64,000 nucleotides of DNA from assembly GCA_038380435.1 (NCBI GenBank), contig JAWZYU010000030.1, positions 64,429,817-64,493,816 of the forward strand, written 5' to 3'. How positions within the stretch are numbered: the stretch's first letter is position 1; every line of letters begins with the position of its first letter. Below the pieces are notes generated by a model. The model was not told the DNA's origin. It worked only from the letters and a program-made list of their open reading frames with translations, and did not search any database. Positions 59,201-61,942 of this stretch are shown here, in pieces. Source of the DNA: Ryuthela nishihirai (Eukaryota > Arthropoda > Arachnida > Araneae > Heptathelidae). A program made the translations under genes and the position numbers.

Positions 59201-61942
59201 GTCACACTATCAAGACAGGTGTCAAAATCACATATGCAACCTTGAATATGCAAACCAAAAGGACAAATGTGTTTTCAACTTAGGTTGAAAAATGCCATCT
59301 CAAATAAGATGGCTCTGAAAGGATTAAAACCTACAAATATGGGTTGGGTTGTTTTACCTCTGAGCGGCACTTTTTTGCACACAATGGGCTAAATGGCCAG
59401 GTCACATGGACCCCAAAGGCTCATAGAAGGTTGGGGGAAGGGACCCACTGGAACAGCTGTTGGGAGACAGATGGTAGTCTCCCGTCAAGGCCATCCAGTG
59501 TGTTCTTTAACGTGCACAGGGTATGGCTCTCCTGCACACGGGGCCACGGCTTAACGTCCCATCCGACGGACAGCGGCCTTTCCAAGCCCATTGGTGTCCC
59601 CACTGACCGTGGGCAGGGCGGGGAATTTTGCGGAGATAAATCTCAACGCTGACCCAGCTGGGACTCGAACATGAGAACTGAAGATTACGAGCTTGGCGCG
59701 CTACCGACTGAGCCCCCCCGCCCCCCTACAAATATGATGTAGGGACAAATACTGATGGTGAACACTTAGAAATGGTTCATGAACCTGTGTAGGGAGATGT
59801 AGAAATCTCCTCTGGAGATAAGAGGGCCAAATGGTAAAATAGGTTAAGTACCTTTACTACTAAATCTTAAGACAAAATACCCCTGGGCTGTAGAGCTTAT
59901 AGAAACTCAAATATATTAATGATTAGCAAAACTATAATATATGTTTAAATGTTCCAGGCTAAAATGCAAAAATAATACTTTAACTAGAGTATAACACAAC
60001 ATTTCTCAGAAAATATTTTATGTTTTATTCCTCTTACTGCGATTGTAGTCTGTCTGGAAATCGCTGTTTTCACATTTGTTTTCCAACTTCATAATGATAT
60101 TTTGCTCAGAAAGAATTAAATCCCTGGATTTAAATAAACTCAGTGGATGAATAGAGTTTGTAAAAATTTAAAAAAACTGATGCTTCAGTTTGTTTCCTAC
60201 CTGTAAACCAAAGGGTAACAATCAGAACAGATGTATAGCAAGAAATGCCTTAGGGTAGGGGAGGATAAAATAGCGGTGGAAGTGAAAAATACAAATAATT
60301 CTAGTAAAGTTTATAAGAGCACATGTAATAGAATAACAAAAAAGGTGAATGATCACACAGAGACCGCAATTACACATAGAAATTCATTAAATTTTAATCT
60401 TTAGCCATCCTACAATTTTGAAGGTAGGAAATGTGCCCCATCCCCCATTGGCTAAGTCTCAAAGTTAGAAAAGTGAACTTACTAAGAGGAGTTTTGATCT
60501 GGTGTATTTCAAGATTTATGGCTAATGGACTTTTTTTTTACCCTTCTGGATTACTTTCAGCTTATGTAGTCTAAGAAAGGTTCTTCATAAAAAAAAAATG
60601 TGCATTTATTTCTAACCAGGGCTGGATCTAAGGGGGCGCTGCCCCCCTAGATCCACAAAAATATTAAACTTGTGCATGTTCCATGCATTTTTAAATAAAA
60701 TTATTAAAAAAACAATAAAACAGAGGTAAAAAATGTTATACTGCTGGAAAATTGAAAGGGGGAGTATAATTTTAATAAAAAGAACCTTTTAATTTTTTCT
60801 GGCACAATTGCATCACTTGACCTGGTCTAGAAAAAATAACTGGGGGGGGGGGGGGGGGAAGACTTGAATTTTTTCTAGATCTGGGCCTTTTCTAACATTG
60901 AGTTATGTAAGGCTGCTAGGAGGAAAATGAAAACAATGTAAATTGATGTGGCATTTATCAAAAAACTTGTGAAATCTCAGTAAATGACCTGACATAAAAA
61001 GAACACGTCTCTGATAGATGTAGTTCTTTGTATTTATTTTAATTTATTTTTTAATTTTATTACTTGGACATTGTTACAAAAACTGGACAATCACAAATAA
61101 AGGATGAAAACTATCTCATAACATAAATTCTGATGATAATTTTGTGAAAAATGTTCATCCTGTTTGCAAAGAAAAAAGAATGCAAAAATAAATCTATTGA
61201 AAAAAAATATGAACATTGAGTATATAACTCCACTTAACAGAACAGGAGAACAGCTTTGAAATGCCCACTTTTAACACTTGATGCATTTGTATATACTGCT
61301 GCCAGTATTATTCATTTGCATATCATACCTCAATCCTGCACTGTATTTTACATACATGACATTCATGCATTTCTATCATTGGAGTGTTTCAGTATCATGC
61401 TTTTTTCATTTGTTCCTTAATTTATGGAAATTAGTGTAAACTGAAAAACTAATCATGATAACTAGAGTAAAACCACTTAAAATATGCTTTATTTCACATT
61501 TTGGTTCTAATGGCTGATTCTAATATTCAAGAACACGTTGAATGGAACATATTGTGTTTCAAATGTAATGAATTCCTAGAACATCAGACACACAAACCCA
61601 TAAGCTAAAATGAACCTAATGTTAAATGTAACTAATTTTTGGATTACTTACTGTTTTATATCATCTGTGCTACTTCCCCTAAGCACTATAAATAACTAAG
61701 AATCCACTCTAAAAAAAAGCAAATAAATTAATGAAGAGCTAGATGGTATTGAATTACCTCTAGACCTCCTTCTCTGCGAAGTTCCTCAGCATTAAGTGCA
61801 GAACAATTAACTGTATAATAGGCAGTTTCTGTAGCAGCAGCCAAAAGAGGAGCTGACTTGGAAAACAACTGTTGGTCACCAGTTTCTCTCTGAATTGTCT
61901 TCACTAGCATAGGATAACCTGCATATTTGTATGGGTGCAGTT
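2013..61942 (-). CDS. DNAJC13: DNAJC13/RME-8, partial gene, 11 coding exons
   Basis: The exons join on the minus strand, from 61758-61942 down to 2013-2213, into one 1605-bp open frame (535 codons) with GT-AG introns and consistent phases. The product follows animal DNAJC13/RME-8 from a YKYAGYPML block just after the J domain to an AVHMFEG block, about residues 1395-1940 of about 2240. Family knowledge: a large peripheral endosomal protein that recruits Hsc70 through its J domain and works with SNX1 and the WASH complex in retromer-linked sorting. The part seen is the helical armadillo-like region with one IWN motif (LIWNN). The J domain, N-terminal lipid-binding region and C-terminal tail are outside the window. 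Introns run from about 2.0 to 10.4 kb and are full of transposons. No promoter or polyadenylation site of this gene is in view. Confidence 0.95.
2380..2512 (+). mobile_element. SINE-like repeat with B-box-like core
   Basis: Similar to 55410-55548: both share a GGTTnnAATCC/GGGTTTGAGTG-type B-box region followed by ATGG(T/C)ATGGT(T/C)AT, CTGnnATAAC and an A-rich tail. A decayed tRNA-headed SINE is the simplest reading. Confidence 0.5.
2628..3592 (-). mobile_element. Tc1-like DNA transposon, decayed, DD34E domain kept
   Basis: The frame 2675-3082 carries the C-terminal catalytic half: [18 protein letters not shown], then [19 protein letters not shown]. The aspartate in QHD and glutamate in SIE are 34 residues apart, the Tc1 DD34E spacing. 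The frame 3326-3511 holds the linker region ([11 protein letters not shown]). The helix-turn-helix start is missing and the two frames are out of register. Ends are imperfect inverted repeats, tggacacc... and ...gtgtccaga. Not functional. Confidence 0.8.
3902..3929. repeat. C17-A11 homopolymer tract
   Basis: Seventeen C followed directly by eleven A. A similar C11-A9 tract lies at 3592-3611. Other G runs are at 40212-40227 and 60842-60858. Such runs are prone to length error in sequencing. Confidence 0.9.
4870..5345. repeat. Tandem duplication of about 245 bp inside the piggyBac element
   Basis: Two diverged direct copies start at about 4878 and 5118. They share GATTTA(T/C)TT...AGTGATCTT, GTTGTTGC(T/A)G(T/A)GATATTT, AACAT(C/T)(A/C)CATTAGG(C/T)TATATG and TTTTATTTTATTATT. 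A third copy may begin at about 5330. Confidence 0.6.
6042..6524 (-). pseudogene. RTE LINE, C-terminal region of ORF2
   Basis: Same frame as the reverse transcriptase, after the TGA. Contains [40 protein letters not shown] and [12 protein letters not shown], the usual C-terminal block of this family. A further frameshift near 6070 breaks off the last residues, which end GLVGPL at about 5881. Confidence 0.85.
6537..7631 (-). pseudogene. RTE LINE reverse transcriptase
   Basis: 364 codons with reverse transcriptase motifs in order: [46 protein letters not shown] (first catalytic Asp), [20 protein letters not shown] and [14 protein letters not shown] (YADD, the catalytic pair). An in-frame TGA at 6537-6539 replaces a codon in [12 protein letters not shown] and separates this from the next piece. 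Confidence 0.88.
7654..8124 (-). pseudogene. RTE LINE, endonuclease end and linker
   Basis: Begins [17 protein letters not shown] and contains GSDHYLVKS, the last catalytic motif of the endonuclease, then a basic linker leading to the reverse transcriptase. It is out of frame with both neighbours because of frameshifts near 8155 and 7665. Confidence 0.8.
8141..8797 (-). pseudogene. RTE LINE endonuclease domain
   Basis: An AP-endonuclease-like domain: AGTWNVRTL (first conserved Asn), ILGLQETRW (catalytic Glu), [20 protein letters not shown] and [11 protein letters not shown] (Asp and Asn). The frame breaks at about 8155 after MDFT. The terminal GSDH block continues in the next frame, 7654-8124, as [13 protein letters not shown]. 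It would nick target DNA to prime reverse transcription. Confidence 0.85.
10190..10455 (+). pseudogene. Tc1-like transposase relic
   Basis: Broken plus-strand frames give [20 protein letters not shown], then [16 protein letters not shown], the QDN-HT catalytic block of Tc1-type transposases with the preceding yVPF segment. Stops and frameshifts abound. The long minus-strand frame over the same bases is its shadow. Confidence 0.6.
11205..11500 (+). pseudogene. LINE RNase H relic
   Basis: Plus-strand frames give [12 protein letters not shown], then [14 protein letters not shown], then [10 protein letters not shown]. These are the E, D and (H/G-N) motifs of a LINE RNase H domain, in the right order and spacing but with stops between them. 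It is a fragment of an old I/R1-type LINE. Confidence 0.6.
12655..12729 (-). CDS. DNAJC13: DNAJC13 exon 10 of 11
   Basis: This 75-bp exon starts with two bases and leaves one. It encodes [20 protein letters not shown] then AMAK, matching LVLETLYALT...IIKEAMAK in vertebrates. The acceptor ends ACCTAG and the donor is GTAAAG. It lies between introns of about 9.6 and 10.4 kb. Confidence 0.92.
12935..13080 (-). mobile_element. SINE1 relic, 3' part
   Basis: Diverged copy of the SINE1 tail: TTTGGGTTATTACCTCTGAA..., AAGGTCCCAAAGGCTCAGA. The tRNA head is missing. Confidence 0.5.
13531..13812 (-). pseudogene. mariner transposase C-terminal relic
   Basis: The minus strand reads [13 protein letters not shown], then [20 protein letters not shown], then LIDHYGKC, the end of mariner-type transposases (SDYHLFG...L...W...F...GI..L..RW.KC). 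It finishes at ttagatcagaaagtaagg, which looks like a terminal repeat. The upstream part is cut by the SINE2 copy at 13813. Confidence 0.7.
13813..13995 (+). mobile_element. SINE2 copy, head truncated
   Basis: Matches the 17177-17385 unit from CGAGTGGTTAGCA through GGTTCAAGACC to AGCTGCTTGAGGGG. It lies against the mariner relic, from which it cuts the 5' portion. Confidence 0.75.
14435..14930 (-). mobile_element. LTR of a retrotransposon with primer-binding site
   Basis: On the minus strand a ~500-bp unit has a polyadenylation-type AATAAA and ends TTAATTGTC, followed at once by TGGCGCCCA, a typical tRNA primer-binding start (first 8 bases as in the lysine class). The architecture and a shared AAGGACATGCCC block match the plus-strand unit at 49495-50065. 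No gag or pol was recognised inside (below 14425). A Gypsy-like origin is inferred only. Confidence 0.5.
15065..15160 (-). mobile_element. tRNA-like SINE head
   Basis: The minus strand has TTAGTTCAGGTTAGAG (A-box-like) and GGGTTCAAATCCC (B box) with flanking GACAT/ATGTC pairing. The fold is not a clean cloverleaf, so a SINE head is more likely than a tRNA gene. Confidence 0.45.
15386..15842. mobile_element. hAT-type MITE, 457 bp
   Basis: Inverted ends taatagtttccaaccc and ggttggaaaccattt. Flanking 8-mers attaaact (15378-15385) and atttaact (15843-15850) match at 7 of 8. The ends look like decayed CAGTGGTTTCCAACC. Confidence 0.6.
16380..17160. other. AT-rich intron sequence
   Basis: No coding frame, repeat end or RNA gene recognised. 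Confidence 0.5.
17177..17385 (+). mobile_element. SINE2 (tRNA-Ser/Leu-like head), full copy with TSD
   Basis: A 209-bp unit flanked by tatattattttat at 17164-17176 and 17386-17398 (13 of 13). The head reads ATGGCCGAGTGGTTAGC (A box) and GGTTCAAGTCC (B box), and the body carries CTGACAGGCTCCTGTCAG, a small hairpin. Four other copies lie in the window. Confidence 0.85.
17775..18084 (-). mobile_element. SINE3 (tRNA-headed), copy A
   Basis: Minus orientation: GGTAGCTTAGTGGTTCAGAG (A box), GTGGGTTCGTATCCCACC (B box arm). It is followed on the 5' side by a leader and on the 3' side by CTTTTAGAGC...CACTTTGAAG. It lies head-to-tail with copy B. Confidence 0.7.
18088..18437. repeat. 350-bp palindrome made of two opposed SINE3 copies
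   Basis: Arms of about 140 bp (18088-18233 and 18293-18437) carry the same tRNA-like unit in opposite directions, GGTAGCTCAGTGGTCCAGA and GGGTTCGTATCCCACC on the plus strand on the right. The centre is itself a hairpin, gacataatggaatg and cattccgttatgtc around 18252-18287. A transcript across it would form a long double-stranded RNA hairpin. Confidence 0.8.
18580..18781 (-). mobile_element. SINE2 copy
   Basis: Nearly complete minus-strand copy: head at 18781 (CATGGCCGAGTGGTTAGC), B box GGTTCGAGCCC, tail AGCTGCTTGAGGGGG. Confidence 0.85.
18848..19030. repeat. Diverged repeat, copy 1 of 2
   Basis: Direct repeat of 19710-19880: both share TCTCC(TCC)ACAGATAAAATTT, TAACAT(A/T)AA and ATGAGAAACAA. 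They flank the region before the Penelope-like fragment and may be its terminal repeats. Confidence 0.45.
19710..19880. repeat. Diverged repeat, copy 2 of 2
   Basis: Partner of 18848-19030, same direction, about 860 bp apart. Confidence 0.45.
20200..20640 (+). pseudogene. Penelope-like element reverse transcriptase relic
   Basis: Frames read [20 protein letters not shown] (catalytic YIDD), then [20 protein letters not shown], then a decayed K-x-TY block. The YIDD...IKFT.E...LP(F/Y)L(D/N) order is the Penelope reverse transcriptase core. One frameshift and several stops are present; the GIY-YIG endonuclease was not found. Confidence 0.7.
21509..21692. mobile_element. hAT-type MITE, 184 bp, perfect 8-bp TSD
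   Basis: Ends caggggtgggta and tgcccacccctg. Flanking gtctatgc at 21501-21508 and 21693-21700 (8 of 8). It has higher GC than its surroundings, suggesting a recent insertion. Confidence 0.85.
21946..22037 (-). other. Exon-like open stretch, possible cassette or alternative first exon
   Basis: A 92-bp open frame with a CACACAG acceptor and a strong GTAAGT donor encodes a coding-looking helical stretch containing [19 protein letters not shown]. Its 3' phase fits DNAJC13 exon 10. Its 5' phase does not fit exon 9: spliced after exon 9 it reads a stop at the tenth codon. The animal protein has nothing at this point. Options are a poison cassette exon, an alternative first exon using its internal ATG (giving a truncated C-terminal isoform), part of an unseen gene, or chance. 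Confidence 0.4.
22373..22478 (-). CDS. DNAJC13: DNAJC13 exon 9 of 11
   Basis: This 106-bp exon starts in phase 0 and leaves one base (A). It encodes [20 protein letters not shown] then [15 protein letters not shown]. The family reads on from here directly into the sequence encoded by 12655-12729, which fits in phase. The donor is GTAAGT. Confidence 0.92.
23690..23812 (-). mobile_element. Isolated 5' end of the I-type LINE
   Basis: Matches 40434-40538, the 5' end of the large LINE: GCGGGCGAG(T/C)GTT(C/T)AGGACCCTG, CAGCGGAACCTTCAC, GGTGGTCCCC. Only the 5' end is present, the reverse of the usual 5' truncation. Confidence 0.65.
24515..24606 (-). CDS. DNAJC13: DNAJC13 exon 8 of 11
   Basis: This 92-bp exon starts with two bases completing a glycine codon and ends in phase 0. 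It encodes [20 protein letters not shown] then [10 protein letters not shown], matching the family ECIGHFKLIFSLLR block. The donor is GTAAGT. Confidence 0.93.
25400..26215 (+). pseudogene. RTE-like LINE fragment, 5'-truncated
   Basis: A plus-strand copy of the family at 5844-9470. It starts inside the reverse transcriptase ([14 protein letters not shown]), passes the [15 protein letters not shown] catalytic block and [18 protein letters not shown], and ends in the terminal [16 protein letters not shown] and LVGPP. The short 3' end follows (AGCCCATGGCTGC). An internal deletion joins MNSFIRAV to HYLGSYITD; several stops and shifts are present. Confidence 0.85.
27232..27302. repeat. Short inverted repeat with duplicated arm
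   Basis: taagttctaatatgaa is followed by its complement ttcatattagaactta twice in a row. It can form a 16-bp stem in two registers. Confidence 0.75.
28106..28372 (+). pseudogene. pogo/Tigger-type transposase N-terminal fragment
   Basis: [20 protein letters not shown] then [14 protein letters not shown] is the CENP-B-like helix-turn-helix start of pogo/Tigger/jerky proteins. An insertion of about 90 bp separates it from [12 protein letters not shown], which reads as the end of the same helix. No DDE domain follows. Confidence 0.65.
28482..29529. mobile_element. hAT-type element, 1.05 kb, non-coding
   Basis: Ends cagggccagattt and aaatctgtttg, with subterminal gcccctaggc on both sides. Flanking accataga / accatagt match at 7 of 8. 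Confidence 0.6.
29530..30641. other. Intron sequence, nothing recognised
   Basis: A 79-codon open frame at 30115-30354 has no recognisable family. No repeat ends were found. Confidence 0.4.
30642..30816 (-). CDS. DNAJC13: DNAJC13 exon 7 of 11
   Basis: This 175-bp exon starts in phase 0 and leaves one base (G). It encodes [20 protein letters not shown] through [16 protein letters not shown], close to the vertebrate LLDYIGSQAQYL and [10 protein letters not shown] blocks. The donor is the less usual GTGATT. Confidence 0.94.
31423..31522 (-). mobile_element. SINE1 tail fragment
   Basis: GTTGGGTTTTTTACCTCTGA through GAGAAGGTTGGGAG matches the 3' hundred bases of SINE1. The head is absent. Confidence 0.65.
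32852..33036. mobile_element. hAT-type MITE, 185 bp
   Basis: Ends taacggtcttcaacatg and ggttgaagaacactg (decayed CAGTGGTCTTCAAC). Flanks ctgtaaca / ttgtaaaa match at 6 of 8, so the boundaries are less sure. Confidence 0.5.
33197..33260. repeat. GAAT/GTAT microsatellite
   Basis: Runs of gaat followed by gtat units. Confidence 0.85.
33492..33608 (-). CDS. DNAJC13: DNAJC13 exon 6 of 11
   Basis: This 117-bp phase 0/0 exon encodes [20 protein letters not shown] then [19 protein letters not shown], matching the family block that follows the IWN motif. The donor is GTAAGT and the acceptor ends CTCTTAG. Confidence 0.94.
33915..33934. repeat. CA microsatellite
   Basis: About ten CA repeats ending in an A run. 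Confidence 0.8.
34285..34576 (+). pseudogene. mariner transposase relic, left part (split by LINE)
   Basis: Plus-strand frames read [19 protein letters not shown], then SVSDLIRN and DLGM...SAKFVSH, the N-terminal and linker part of a mariner transposase. The reading continues beyond the LINE at 40552. The middle of the gene (WVYGYDPE-type region) is missing, an internal deletion older than the LINE insertion. Confidence 0.75.
34865..35929 (-). pseudogene. LINE ORF2, RNase H domain and C-terminal zinc region
   Basis: RNase H catalytic set complete: [14 protein letters not shown] (Asp), [12 protein letters not shown] (Glu), [14 protein letters not shown] (Asp) and [20 protein letters not shown] (His, Asp). 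The C-terminus has [17 protein letters not shown], a CX2C...H...C motif typical of this group. It lies downstream of the TGA at 35957, in the same frame. Confidence 0.9.
35957..36283 (-). pseudogene. LINE ORF2, thumb/connection region
   Basis: Continues the reverse transcriptase after the frameshift: [20 protein letters not shown] and [15 protein letters not shown], the usual thumb block of I-type elements. Ends at an in-frame TGA (35957-35959), beyond which the same frame continues into RNase H. Confidence 0.88.
36133..37515 (-). pseudogene. LINE ORF2, reverse transcriptase part
   Basis: Motifs in order: [51 protein letters not shown] (first Asp), [19 protein letters not shown] and [11 protein letters not shown] (catalytic YVDD). 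All catalytic residues are present. A frameshift near 36240 moves the end of the domain into the next frame (35957-36283). Confidence 0.92.
37684..38562 (-). pseudogene. LINE ORF2, endonuclease part
   Basis: Begins [19 protein letters not shown] (conserved Asn). Other catalytic blocks are [11 protein letters not shown] (Glu), [15 protein letters not shown] (Asp, Asn), TAIDLTIC (Asp) and GSDHLLMV (His). An in-frame TGA follows PKPWWNPD, where the family has a Cys codon, and a TAG follows near 37520. Both are in the same frame as the reverse transcriptase, so they are single point lesions. Confidence 0.9.
38564..39844 (-). CDS. LINE ORF1, gag-like nucleic-acid-binding protein
   Basis: A 426-residue intact frame. 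The N-terminal 40 residues are Ser/Pro rich. After a conserved gag-like region, three zinc knuckles lie at about 195-255: [14 protein letters not shown] (CX2CX4HX4C), [14 protein letters not shown] (CX2CX4HX4C) and [15 protein letters not shown] (CX2CX3HX6C). The conserved [11 protein letters not shown] follows, then a Pro/Ser/Thr-rich tail. It would package LINE RNA into a ribonucleoprotein particle. Its end lies two bases from the ORF2 start (38562), suggesting reinitiation for ORF2. The start is the first ATG of the frame. Confidence 0.9.
   Translation of the reverse strand: MRVSEENNAIAANKRARHEPPSSSLSPLSLPLSSVSSFPKFLIIHSTGDQVLGDMSPFFVNKGLKGLAGEPKSVKRLRSGDLQVETACSKHSELLLKVKEIGGVAIEVTPHKTLNSSRGVITEWGLLKVTEEEILSELTPQGVTAVHQVSTRRDGKLTPTRVLIVTFNTPHLPSSIKAGYLHCEVRPYIPNPLRCFQCQIYGHALTACRGKPTCARCGSKDHLDPDCTAEKACCVNCSGEHPAYSRDCPKWKEEKEVQRLKIINNISYAEARKLAAPPAPPGKVSYASAVIGKPIVPMTSVAVQTDISVPPTESFSPAAKYLLIQARPRVVSTSTSSPVSIPAAQPSTSTRRPPLSRPQTARPSKPKGPPPGPKKKLITPPQRVVTDPCASDDSEVMDTDRPLFSKLSSTAVKLNRNLSSAHSSKS
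40552..40785 (+). pseudogene. mariner transposase relic, right part
   Basis: Reads [20 protein letters not shown] then [20 protein letters not shown], the mariner catalytic block. The Asp in HHDNAP and the Asp in APRDFF follow D34D spacing. It is the continuation of 34285-34576. Confidence 0.85.
40903..41218 (+). mobile_element. SINE1 copy, plus orientation
   Basis: Starts GGATGGCTCAGTCGGTAGTG (A box), B box TTGAGTCCC, and ends CACAACCCAACCA. Short direct repeats gcaaattg flank it. Confidence 0.8.
41220..42611. other. AT-rich intron sequence
   Basis: Very AT-rich; no coding frame, repeat end or RNA gene recognised. Confidence 0.5.
42612..42725 (-). CDS. DNAJC13: DNAJC13 exon 5 of 11 (IWN motif)
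   Basis: This 114-bp phase 0/0 exon encodes [18 protein letters not shown] followed by [14 protein letters not shown]. The IWN motif is the repeat that defines RME-8 proteins, so this exon makes the family assignment secure. The donor is GTAAGT and the acceptor ends TATTTAG. Confidence 0.96.
43393..45063. mobile_element. hAT-type element, 1.67 kb, perfect 8-bp TSD
   Basis: Ends cagggatggcaaaa and ttcgccatccctg. acctaaag at 43385-43392 and 45064-45071 (8 of 8). No transposase frame; it carries a nested tRNA-headed element at 44583-44845. Confidence 0.85.
44583..44845 (-). mobile_element. SINE3 copy with inverted arms and 15-bp TSD
   Basis: Flanked by atataaaacttacta at 44568-44582 and 44846-44860 (15 of 15), the signature of LINE-driven insertion. 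Inside, caactaataaatcagc...tttagcg (44614-44638) and its complement (44821-44845) form 25-bp inverted arms around a tRNA-like core (minus strand: AGTAGCTCAGTGGTCCAGAG and GGGTTCATATCCC). Confidence 0.8.
45395..46000. repeat. Degenerate tandem array, type 1, part A
   Basis: Units of about 125-150 bp with CATGACA(C/T)T, GTCACA(A/T)GCTT(T/C)(A/C)ATTTGA and a GGGGGAAAGA-type G-rich segment. Same family as 47620-48370. Confidence 0.6.
46728..46895 (+). mobile_element. SINE2 copy, 5'-truncated
   Basis: Begins at CTACTGATCTAAGGGACCTG and keeps the B box GGTTCGAGCCCC and the full tail. Confidence 0.8.
47041..47560. repeat. Degenerate tandem array, type 2, ~90-bp period
   Basis: Repeats of T(G/A)TCTCTGATnnnATnATTT... 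and GTGGAT(T/C)(G/A)G...ATTGTTTA. The ATTGTTTA block recurs at about 47101, 47189, 47281, 47341 and 47432. Confidence 0.55.
47620..48370. repeat. Degenerate tandem array, type 1, part B
   Basis: Five units start TAGCCTA(T/C)(G/A)A(C/G)A near 47648, 47786, 47978, 48126 and 48277. Each contains TCA(C/G)AAGCTTTCATT(T/C), GGAGATATAG(C/G)TGAACAATA and a CCCCTTTTTA...GGGGGAA segment. Confidence 0.7.
48422..48604 (-). mobile_element. SINE2 copy, head truncated
   Basis: Minus copy from AGTGGTTAGCACGC at 48604 through GGTTCGAGCCCC to CTTGAGGGGGTATT. It starts beside a T run. Confidence 0.8.
49089..49256 (-). CDS. DNAJC13: DNAJC13 exon 4 of 11
   Basis: This 168-bp phase 0/0 exon encodes [20 protein letters not shown] through [16 protein letters not shown]. 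It continues the NQQ-E junction conserved in the family. The donor is GTTAGT. Confidence 0.93.
49495..50065 (+). mobile_element. LTR of a retrotransposon with primer-binding site
   Basis: Contains AAGGACATGCCC, an AATAAA signal at about 49869, and a right end ATTAATTGCC followed by TGGCACCAAGG, a primer-binding-like start. The layout matches the minus-strand LTR at 14435-14930. No second LTR or internal genes were seen. Confidence 0.45.
50265..50342 (+). mobile_element. SINE1 head fragment
   Basis: GGATAGCTTGGTAACAAGTC through AGATTAGTTCC is a decayed SINE1 tRNA head in plus orientation, abutting a minus-orientation tail. Confidence 0.5.
50343..50585 (-). mobile_element. SINE1 tail fragment
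   Basis: GAGTTGTGTTGTTTTTACCT through TTTATCTGG is the SINE1 body in minus orientation. Together with 50265-50342 it forms an inverted pair. Confidence 0.65.
50992..51270 (-). other. Coding-looking frame of unknown origin
   Basis: The last ~55 codons are GC-richer than the intron and hydrophilic ([20 protein letters not shown]), ending in a TGA. It lies between DNAJC13 exons 3 and 4 on the same strand, but the family has no sequence there. It could be part of a transposon (51480-51650 next to it looks repeat-like) or a rare terminal exon. Confidence 0.3.
52660..52839 (-). CDS. DNAJC13: DNAJC13 exon 3 of 11
   Basis: This 180-bp phase 0/0 exon contains [15 protein letters not shown] and [13 protein letters not shown], the most recognisable RME-8 signature in the window, and ends EESNQQ. 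The donor is GTAATC and the acceptor ends TTTACAG. Confidence 0.95.
53490..53770 (-). other. Possible decayed coding sequence, unidentified
   Basis: A minus frame reads [18 protein letters not shown] then [20 protein letters not shown] before a stop, and decays after it. Composition is unlike the flanking intron. I do not recognise the family. Confidence 0.25.
54046..54135 (-). mobile_element. RTE-like LINE 3' end fragment
   Basis: tcctcaagcagctatgggct followed by acagaagtcaaacaagac matches 5860-5900 of the full RTE copy. Confidence 0.65.
54538..54870 (-). mobile_element. SINE1 copy lacking the tRNA head
   Basis: Clear SINE1 body from GGGTTGGGTTATTTTACCTC to GACTGATGGCAGGGTGGTGA, the last 23 bases duplicated in tandem (54799-54846). 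Confidence 0.8.
54930..55330 (-). mobile_element. SINE1 copy, nearly full
   Basis: Body plus head (minus strand: ATGGCTCAGTCACTAGCG, GGTTCCAGTCC). Direct repeats ctataatggat near 54925 and 55344 suggest the target duplication. Confidence 0.75.
55410..55548 (+). mobile_element. SINE-like repeat, second copy
   Basis: Related to 2380-2512: B box GGTTCAAATCC, ATGGCATGGTCAT, CTGTTATAACCTG, GGATCTGATCATTAC and an A-rich tail. Confidence 0.55.
56483..56935. mobile_element. MITE with ~95-bp inverted ends
   Basis: The left arm 56483-56578 and the complement of the right arm share GAAAAA(A)GTCAC, ACATAAATTGAAG, GGTCA, CTCT(C/T)CTAAATCTCT and AATATTTAAAGAGTTATGGA. No coding; superfamily unknown. Confidence 0.7.
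57602..57793 (-). CDS. DNAJC13: DNAJC13 exon 2 of 11
   Basis: This 192-bp phase 0/0 exon encodes [13 protein letters not shown] through [12 protein letters not shown], colinear with the animal family. The acceptor ends TTTTCAG and the donor is GTAAGT. The conserved core is VAAQF...ITEMP-like (here [15 protein letters not shown]), part of the armadillo-like helices. Confidence 0.94.
58262..58615. repeat. Copy of the piggyBac-type element's right part
   Basis: Matches 9475-9755: ATTAAATTCT(A/G)TTTAATTTGG, AAATT(C/T)TA/TTGACT, TTTTTATC/GTTATTCAGAA and TTTAAATAAATTTTTATTTG. It is continuous where the other copy holds the RTE LINE. Confidence 0.7.
58935..59880 (-). pseudogene. Relic of the I-type LINE, RNase H region
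   Basis: Minus frame reads [20 protein letters not shown], then [20 protein letters not shown], then [11 protein letters not shown], aligned with 35300-36130 of the big LINE. A SINE1 copy (59342-59724) interrupts it. Confidence 0.8.
59342..59724 (-). mobile_element. SINE1 full copy with 12-bp TSD
   Basis: 383 bp, flanked by cctacaaatatg at 59330-59341 and 59725-59736 (12 of 12). Inserted in a LINE relic. The minus-strand head reads GGCTCAGTCGGTAGCGCG. Confidence 0.9.
60617..60888. mobile_element. hAT-type MITE, 272 bp, perfect 8-bp TSD
   Basis: Ends cagggctggatcta and tagatctgggcct. tttctaac at 60609-60616 and 60889-60896 (8 of 8). Contains a G17 run at 60842. Confidence 0.75.
60897..61757. 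other. AT-rich intron sequence
   Basis: No coding frame, repeat end or RNA gene recognised. Confidence 0.5.
61758..61942 (-). CDS. DNAJC13: DNAJC13 exon 1 of 11 in window (post-J-domain)
   Basis: This 185-bp exon encodes the block beginning [12 protein letters not shown] and ending [11 protein letters not shown], matching DNAJC13 right after its J domain. The acceptor is a long T tract ending CAG; the donor is GTAATT. It needs one base from the exon upstream, outside the window, and ends in phase 0. The frame runs open past the donor for a few codons, but homology to the next exon supports splicing here. Confidence 0.93.
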
